A stretch of DNA of 20,011 nucleotides from Flavobacteriales bacterium (lineage in GTDB: Bacteria > Bacteroidota > Bacteroidia > Flavobacteriales_D > Sanyastnellaceae): NCBI GenBank assembly GCA_016722445.1, contig JADKIZ010000034.1, positions 1 through 20,011 of the forward strand, read 5' to 3'. Below the pieces are notes generated by a model. The model did no database searches. It was not told the DNA's origin and saw only the letters and a list, made by a program, of their open reading frames with translations. The first letter of the stretch is position 1; each line of letters begins with the position of its first letter. Position numbers and translations under genes: made by a program. Positions 15,420 to 20,011 of this stretch are shown one piece after another.

Positions 15420-17012
15420 ATGTCATTAAAAGAAGAAATAGCGAAGAGAAAAACATTTGCGATCATCAGTCACCCTGATGCCGGAAAAACAACGCTCACC
15501 GAAAAACTCCTGCTTTATGGCGGAGCCATACAGACAGCTGGCGCTGTAAAAAGCAATAAAATCACGAAGACTGCTGCCAGTGACTTCATGGAAATTGAAC
15601 GTCAGCGTGGAATCTCCGTGGCGACCTCTGTGATGGTATTCGAATACAATGGCATGCAGGTAAATCTGCTGGATACTCCCGGTCACAAGGACTTTGCTGA
15701 AGATACCTATCGCACCCTCACTGCAGTTGACAGCGTTATTCTGGTGATCGATAGCGTGAAAGGTGTCGAGGCGCAAACCAAAAGACTCATGGAGGTTTGC
15801 AGAATGCGCGATACCCCAGTGATTGTTTTCATCAATAAAATGGACCTTGAAGGGCAAGATCCTTTTGATCTGCTGGATGAACTGGAAGACAAACTCGATA
15901 TTCATGTACAGCCGCTGAGTTGGCCCATTTCCAAAGGATATTCTTTCAAAGGAGTATATAAAATTTACGATAAAACACTGAATCTTTTCGAATCACTGAA
16001 AACGAAAGTGAACGACGAAGTGGTAGCCGTGAACGATTTGAATGATCCGATTTTGGATCAGTTTGCAGGAGAATACGCTGCTCAGTTGAGAGAAGATGTG
16101 GAGTTGATCGAAAATGTGTATGAACCTTTTGACCGATCCAAATACCTCGCGGGTAAACTTGCTCCGGTGTTTTTTGGCTCAGCCATGAATAATTTCGGGG
16201 TAAAAGAACTGCTGGATAAATTCCTGGAACTCGCGCCAGTGCCTCAACATCGTGAGTCTAATGTTCGCGTGGTAGAACCGGATGAACAGAAATTCTCCGG
16301 CTTCGTTTTCAAAATACATGCGAATATCGATCCCCGACATCGCGACAGAATTGCGTTTTTGCGCATTTGCAGTGGCACTTTCGAACGCAATAAGTTTTAC
16401 CATCACGTGAGGTTGGACAAAGATTTCAAGTATCCGAATCCAGTCACGTTTCTTGCTTCTGCTAAAAGCACCATTGATGAAGCTTATGCAGGTGATGTCA
16501 TCGGGCTTTATGATACCGGCAATTTCAAAATCGGTGATACGATTACCGAAGGTGAAAACATGATATTCAAAGGGATTCCGAGTTTTTCTCCAGAGATCTT
16601 CAAAGAATTGGTGAACAGAGATCCGATGAAGTCGAAACAATTGGATAAGGGTATTCGCCAATTGACAGAAGAAGGAGTTGCACAGCTTTTCATACAGGAA
16701 CCCGGCAATAGAAAAATTGTCGGCACAGTAGGTGAACTTCAATTTGAAGTAATCCGATACAGGCTCGAACATGAATACGGCGCCAAATGCGAATTTGAAC
16801 CTAAGACTTACTACAAGGCATGTTGGATTACCACTGAAGATCCTATTAAGCTGGAAGAATTCAAACGCATCAAGGGTCAGAACATGGTGAAGGACAAAGA
16901 AGGTAACGATGTATTTCTTGCGCCTTCTTCATTTATGCTGGACATGGAACGCAAAAATTATCCTGAACTTGAATTCCATTTCACCAGTGAATTCAAAACA
17001 AGCTTGGTGTAG
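15420..17012 (+). CDS. prfC: Peptide chain release factor 3 (RF3)
   Basis: 530 residues, the normal RF3 length. It is the GTPase that recycles RF1 and RF2 from the ribosome after termination. Motifs are G1 SHPDAGKTT (17-25), switch I 'RQRGISVATSVM', G3 DTPGHKDF (85-92) and G4 NKMD (139-142). The 'QTAGAVK' stretch is specific for RF3 rather than EF-G. The C-terminal 'VGELQFEVIRYRLEHEYGA' is also typical. The start at 15420 (MSLKEEIAKR) matches the family. The frame is open 39 nt further upstream, but that would add non-family residues. It converges on the next gene with a 34-nt gap and no obvious terminator. Confidence 0.95.
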   Translation: MSLKEEIAKRKTFAIISHPDAGKTTLTEKLLLYGGAIQTAGAVKSNKITKTAASDFMEIERQRGISVATSVMVFEYNGMQVNLLDTPGHKDFAEDTYRTLTAVDSVILVIDSVKGVEAQTKRLMEVCRMRDTPVIVFINKMDLEGQDPFDLLDELEDKLDIHVQPLSWPISKGYSFKGVYKIYDKTLNLFESLKTKVNDEVVAVNDLNDPILDQFAGEYAAQLREDVELIENVYEPFDRSKYLAGKLAPVFFGSAMNNFGVKELLDKFLELAPVPQHRESNVRVVEPDEQKFSGFVFKIHANIDPRHRDRIAFLRICSGTFERNKFYHHVRLDKDFKYPNPVTFLASAKSTIDEAYAGDVIGLYDTGNFKIGDTITEGENMIFKGIPSFSPEIFKELVNRDPMKSKQLDKGIRQLTEEGVAQLFIQEPGNRKIVGTVGELQFEVIRYRLEHEYGAKCEFEPKTYYKACWITTEDPIKLEEFKRIKGQNMVKDKEGNDVFLAPSSFMLDMERKNYPELEFHFTSEFKTSLV

Positions 17013-17046
17013 TCACAAGCATGTTTCTCTCCGCAATACCAAAATC

Positions 17047-18633
17047 TTAGTTAGGATTGACCCAACTTCCTTTCAGACGTTTTGGTGGTTTGTATTCCGG
17101 ATTGAGTGGCGTATTCGGATCATAGCCGAATAGTCTATTGTCTTTGATGATGGTATCGACATAAGTTGGTACGAGTTCTTCCCAGCCGTTGTAGCCGTGT
17201 TGAATCATATCCAATACATCTTTGGAATAAATATCTAGAACATCCGGATTGTAGTCTGTGATGTCCATCAAACGTTTGTTGTATATCAGATAATCGTACA
17301 GTGGTTTCAAACGTGGGTGAATCGGACAATTTTTCACGGTGAGTAAATCGCCGGAATCCGGATCTTTGAACGGGTAGAGATAAATCTTGAGGTCTCTGCT
17401 GAACAGGATACCAAAAGCCTCTAGAATTCCGCCATTCAGATCGCGGTAATACTTTTCATTGAAAAGTTCCATGAGCATATTCGTGCCCATGATGATACCC
17501 ATACGTTTGGTGGTGTACTTGGTGAAAAACTCCACCAGCTTGTAATACTTCGAATAGTTGGAAACAAGAACGGTTTGACCCAATGAGCACAAAATATCAG
17601 CACGGTCTAAGAAGTCTTGTTCGTCAATGTCTCCTTCTGCCCTCAGATTATTCAGGGTGATTTCGAACAACACCTGAATATTGTCCTGGTCAACACGATA
17701 TTCTTTTTCGAAGAGTTTAAAACCCTTCATGATCATATCAATATTCACGCGCGTTACTGGGCGGAAACTTCCTCTCAATGCGATGATATTCTTTTTGTAG
17801 AGGATATCAGCTGCCTGAATATTTCTTCCATCCGGTGAGAAAATGACTGCATCGGTCATTCCGTTTTTCACCAGTTGCAATGAAAGAAGACGATTGTCTA
17901 CTGTTTCAAAATCCGGACCCGTCATTTGGATCATATCGATTTCGATCTGATCGCGGGTGATGTTGTCGTATAGCGACAACAGCAATTCTTTTGGTTTCGT
18001 GTAAAAGAAAAAACAACCGTAAAGCAAGTTTACTCCGAGGAATCCCACAGAAGCTTGTTGCAGTAGATTATCTTGTTCGTGCAAACGCACGTGAAGGATC
18101 ACGATGTTGGGTTCTTTTTCCGGACTGGATTGGAATTTCACTCCCATCCAACCGTGACCTTGAATGGTCTTCTGATAATTGATCGTTGCGACCGTATCGG
18201 CAAATGCAAAAAACTTTTTATTCGGGTGGTCTTTTCTGTTGAGACGTTCTACGATAAGGTTGTATTCATGATTGAGCATGTTGTTGAGACGTGGTTTGCA
18301 CACGTATCTGCCCTTTTCTTCTTTGCCATAGATGGCATCACTGAAGTCCTTATCATAAGCACTCATCGCTTTGGCGATGGTACCACTTGCCCCGCCGGCG
18401 CGGAAAAAATGACGCACGACCTCTTGTCCTGCACCAATCTCGGCAAAAGTGCCATAGATCTCAGGGTTGAGGTTTATGCGAAGCGCCTTCTGGCTGGCTG
18501 ACAGCACAACTCTTTCGGTTTCCACTATCTGAATATTAGAGTTAGAGTTTTGTACAAATGTAGAGGAATCAATGGTTTGAAACGAACCCCAATTACAGGC
18601 TTTCCATAGTCTATGGTGAATAACGTCATCCAT
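17047..18633 (-). CDS. Conserved cytosolic protein of unknown function
   Basis: Up to 528 residues. The conserved core opens with INLNPEIYGTFAEIGAGQEV, then 'HFFRAGGASGTIAKAMSAYD' and 'FSDAIYG'. It has no signal peptide, membrane span or P-loop. I recognise this as a widespread protein type in Bacteroidota but cannot assign a reaction. Other conserved stretches are 'GPDFETVDNRLLSLQLV', 'LGQTVLVSNYSKYYKLVEFF' and 'LYPFKDP'. The ATG at 18633 gives an atypical first 36 residues. A perfect minus-strand -7 box (18562-18555) lies inside that extension, so translation more likely begins at the in-frame GTG at 18525 (VETERVVLSASQKAL), giving 492 residues. It is convergent with prfC and divergent from the FGE-like gene. 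Confidence 0.75.
   Translation of the reverse strand: MDDVIHHRLWKACNWGSFQTIDSSTFVQNSNSNIQIVETERVVLSASQKALRINLNPEIYGTFAEIGAGQEVVRHFFRAGGASGTIAKAMSAYDKDFSDAIYGKEEKGRYVCKPRLNNMLNHEYNLIVERLNRKDHPNKKFFAFADTVATINYQKTIQGHGWMGVKFQSSPEKEPNIVILHVRLHEQDNLLQQASVGFLGVNLLYGCFFFYTKPKELLLSLYDNITRDQIEIDMIQMTGPDFETVDNRLLSLQLVKNGMTDAVIFSPDGRNIQAADILYKKNIIALRGSFRPVTRVNIDMIMKGFKLFEKEYRVDQDNIQVLFEITLNNLRAEGDIDEQDFLDRADILCSLGQTVLVSNYSKYYKLVEFFTKYTTKRMGIIMGTNMLMELFNEKYYRDLNGGILEAFGILFSRDLKIYLYPFKDPDSGDLLTVKNCPIHPRLKPLYDYLIYNKRLMDITDYNPDVLDIYSKDVLDMIQHGYNGWEELVPTYVDTIIKDNRLFGYDPNTPLNPEYKPPKRLKGSWVNPN
18555..18562 (-). promoter_or_regulatory. Bacteroidota -7 promoter box inside the annotated 5' end of the unknown gene
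   Basis: On the minus strand TACATTTG is a perfect TAnnTTTG element, with TTTC 16 nt upstream as a partial -33 site. Transcription would start about 10 nt downstream, past the ATG at 18633 and 20-25 nt before the GTG at 18525. This decides the preferred start of that gene. Confidence 0.5.
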
Positions 18634-18762
18634 AAACGGCTAGGTGGAAATTGGTGGAATTCATGACTGGCATTGAATTACACTCATACGCCGGATATCA
18701 CATACAGTTGCACTATTCGAATTCTGCACATCTTGTGGTGTGTGACATATCCTTATCCGTTT

Positions 18763-18791
18763 TTTGAATCACAATATTTTATTGAAATTTG
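18763..18791 (+). promoter_or_regulatory. Possible promoter of the FGE-like gene
   Basis: TTTG (18763-18766) is followed 17 nt later by GAAATTTG (18784-18791), one base off the -7 consensus and 38 nt before the ATG at 18830. The order and spacing fit flavobacterial promoters, but the match is imperfect. Confidence 0.3.
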
Positions 18792-18829
18792 CATTCATAA
18801 AACAACCCAAACCAATACATTTATTTACA

Positions 18830-19639
18830 ATGAAAACAATCTTATGGAGTTCAGCTGCAATTATCGTGATTGCCCTATTCGCTTTTTCGCCAGCTAAAAG
18901 CCACGGAAGACTTCCGAAAGAAATCAGGAAAGAATATGTTTATGTGCCAAATGGTGGCTTGACTAAGCCTGAAGGCTCAATTCAAGTAGGTGCATTTTTC
19001 ATCAAAAGTGCAGAAATCACCAATGCAGAATACCGTGAGTTTATCCGTGATCTTCAAAAAAATGGAGACCGTGAAGCACTGCAAATTGCTATGCCAGACA
19101 CGACTGCATGGCGCATGGAAACTACCTATCTTGAGCCATTCGTACAGCATTATTTCAGTCATCCTGCTTACGATGAATATCCAGTGGTCTGTATTTCATA
19201 TGAAGGTGCAAAGGCATGGTGTGATTGGAAAACGAAAAAAGCATTGGCAGACAAGACCAAAGATGGATACACCGCGTATTACCGTTTACCCACCAAAGAC
19301 GAATGGATTTATGCTGCGCAAAACTCCAAGCCACAATCGATATACAGTTGGGGTGGCAGTGACATCAAAAATCTGAAAGGATGTCTGTTGTGCAATTTCA
19401 ATCCAAGTCCTGAAGACGCAGATGGTGATCCCAACTTACCCGCAGGTATGGAAGACAATGCTACAATCACAGCCCCAGTGAAATCATACGCTCCAAGTGC
19501 TTGGGGCATTTACAATCAGAATGGTAATGTAGCCGAAATGATCGGTGACCAAGGCATTGCCATGGGCGGAAGCTGGAGGTCGAAAAGAACGGAAGTGACC
19601 AAGTTTATGATCATTGGTTCCAACCATTCGAAAATATAA
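18830..19639 (+). CDS. Exported FGE-sulfatase-domain protein (SUMF1/GldK-like)
   Basis: 269 residues starting MKTILWSSAAIIVIALFAFS, a signal peptide or signal anchor. The rest follows the formylglycine-generating-enzyme fold: 'VPNGGLTKPEGSIQVGAFFI', 'AEITNAEYREFI', 'YPVVCISYEGAKAWCDW', 'YRLPTKDEWIYAA', 'GIYNQNGNVAEMI' and 'AMGGSWRS'. Bacteroidota use this domain in type IX/gliding proteins such as GldK/PorK and in unrelated exported proteins. The copper/active-site cysteines of true FGE are not evident, so it is probably structural. The end is odd: the usual closing GFR motif is absent and the protein stops 20 residues after GGSWR. The stop directly precedes a terminator, which supports a genuine end. 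The frame is open to a TTG at 18764, which is not preferred. Confidence 0.82.
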   Translation: MKTILWSSAAIIVIALFAFSPAKSHGRLPKEIRKEYVYVPNGGLTKPEGSIQVGAFFIKSAEITNAEYREFIRDLQKNGDREALQIAMPDTTAWRMETTYLEPFVQHYFSHPAYDEYPVVCISYEGAKAWCDWKTKKALADKTKDGYTAYYRLPTKDEWIYAAQNSKPQSIYSWGGSDIKNLKGCLLCNFNPSPEDADGDPNLPAGMEDNATITAPVKSYAPSAWGIYNQNGNVAEMIGDQGIAMGGSWRSKRTEVTKFMIIGSNHSKI

Positions 19640-19640
19640 A

Positions 19641-19664
19641 GGGGCTTTTCAGCCCCTTTTTTTT
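19641..19664. terminator. Intrinsic terminator between convergent genes
   Basis: GGGGCT-TTTC-AGCCCC followed by eight T lies immediately after the FGE-like stop. The reverse strand ends in TTTATATTTT, so it probably also serves accA, whose stop is 15 nt away. Confidence 0.9.
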
Positions 19665-19678
19665 CTGATATGATCTGA

Positions 19679-20011
19679 TTATTGTACCACAACTCCCATA
19701 CTGCAAAACTTCTCAATTCGTTTTTCAGAACGTTCTGTGGGATTCATTTTTGACAATTCGGCAATTTCTTTCAGAATAACTTCCTTCACGTTTTCAAATG
19801 TCGCATTCGGATCGGTGTGATGCACCGCCAAGAGGTTCGCGAATGATGCCGTCGATCAGTCGATTGTTGTGCATATCGTCTGCTGTAAGTTTCAGTGCGT
19901 TGGCAGCGGTAACTTTGTGATCCCATGAACGCCAAAGAATAGAAGAACATGATTCTGGAGAGATCACACTGTACCATGTATTCTCGAGCATCATCACACG
20001 ATCGCCGATAC
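19679..20011 (-). CDS. accA: Acetyl-CoA carboxylase carboxyltransferase subunit alpha, 3' part (one frameshift)
   Basis: The minus strand reads from the window edge VMMLENTWYSVISPESCSSI, then 'LWRSW', 'ALKLTADDM' and 'LIDGIIREPLGGA', which is the unmistakable C-terminal third of AccA. AccA is the subunit that passes the carboxyl group from biotin to acetyl-CoA in fatty-acid synthesis. The frame as read derails into SHRSECDI and stops near 19794. Removing one T near 19820 restores GGAHTDP, the family consensus, and continues through NATFENVKEVILKEIAEL to KFCSMGVVVQ and a stop at 19679. The 5' two-thirds lie outside the window. Because this enzyme is essential, the shift is more likely a sequence error than a mutation. 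Confidence 0.9.

Noticed and set aside
15426..16772. Minus-strand open frames inside prfC
   Set aside because: Cys-, Phe- and Ser-rich translations opposite a strongly conserved gene; shadows only.
1..20011. CRISPR array, rRNA genes or phage structural genes
   Set aside because: No regularly spaced direct repeats, no rRNA-like stretches and no capsid, tail or terminase signatures were seen.

Overview
The window looks like a chromosomal piece of a Bacteroidota bacterium, probably in or near the Flavobacteriia. It carries a gldF gliding-motility permease gene, a secreted beta-helix protein with a type IX secretion sorting tail, a DUF4293 membrane protein, several lipoproteins, release factor 3, and promoter-like sites of the Bacteroidota TAnnTTTG type. 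Nothing in the sequence fixes genus or species.

Positions 1-2000 are a mobile-element and toxin-antitoxin graveyard. In order they hold the tail of a PIN-type toxin and a frameshifted small antitoxin-like gene; the 3' end of a group II intron (reverse transcriptase tail, then domain V) on the minus strand; the left end of an IS3-family element cut off after 12 transposase codons; an intact lipoprotein gene; and a decayed MntA/HepT (nucleotidyltransferase/HEPN) pair.

Positions 2060-11562 are one long minus-strand run of closely spaced genes. In transcription order they are an OmpR-type response regulator, 3-hydroxyacyl-CoA dehydrogenase, a saccharopine-dehydrogenase-family enzyme, an AlkD-like HEAT protein, DUF4293, a lipoprotein, PhoH, a DUF62-type SAM hydrolase, an ABM-domain protein, GldF, and the type IX-secreted beta-helix protein. 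The last sits where gldG would be expected.

The gap at 11563-11795 holds a 12-bp palindrome, two hairpins and a perfect terminator on the plus strand. This is a candidate small RNA between the regulator gene and a divergently transcribed S8 peptidase gene. After the peptidase come a zeta-toxin-family kinase overlapping an unlisted 52-residue gene, a low-molecular-weight tyrosine phosphatase, a Kazal-type lipoprotein, prfC, a conserved protein of unknown function, a formylglycine-generating-enzyme-like protein, and the 3' part of accA.

Five single-base frameshifts interrupt four otherwise well-preserved genes (beta-helix twice, saccharopine family, response regulator, accA). Because accA is normally essential and each break is repaired by one base, sequencing or assembly indels are the simplest explanation. 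The decayed toxin-antitoxin genes at the left end carry more damage and look like real pseudogenes.
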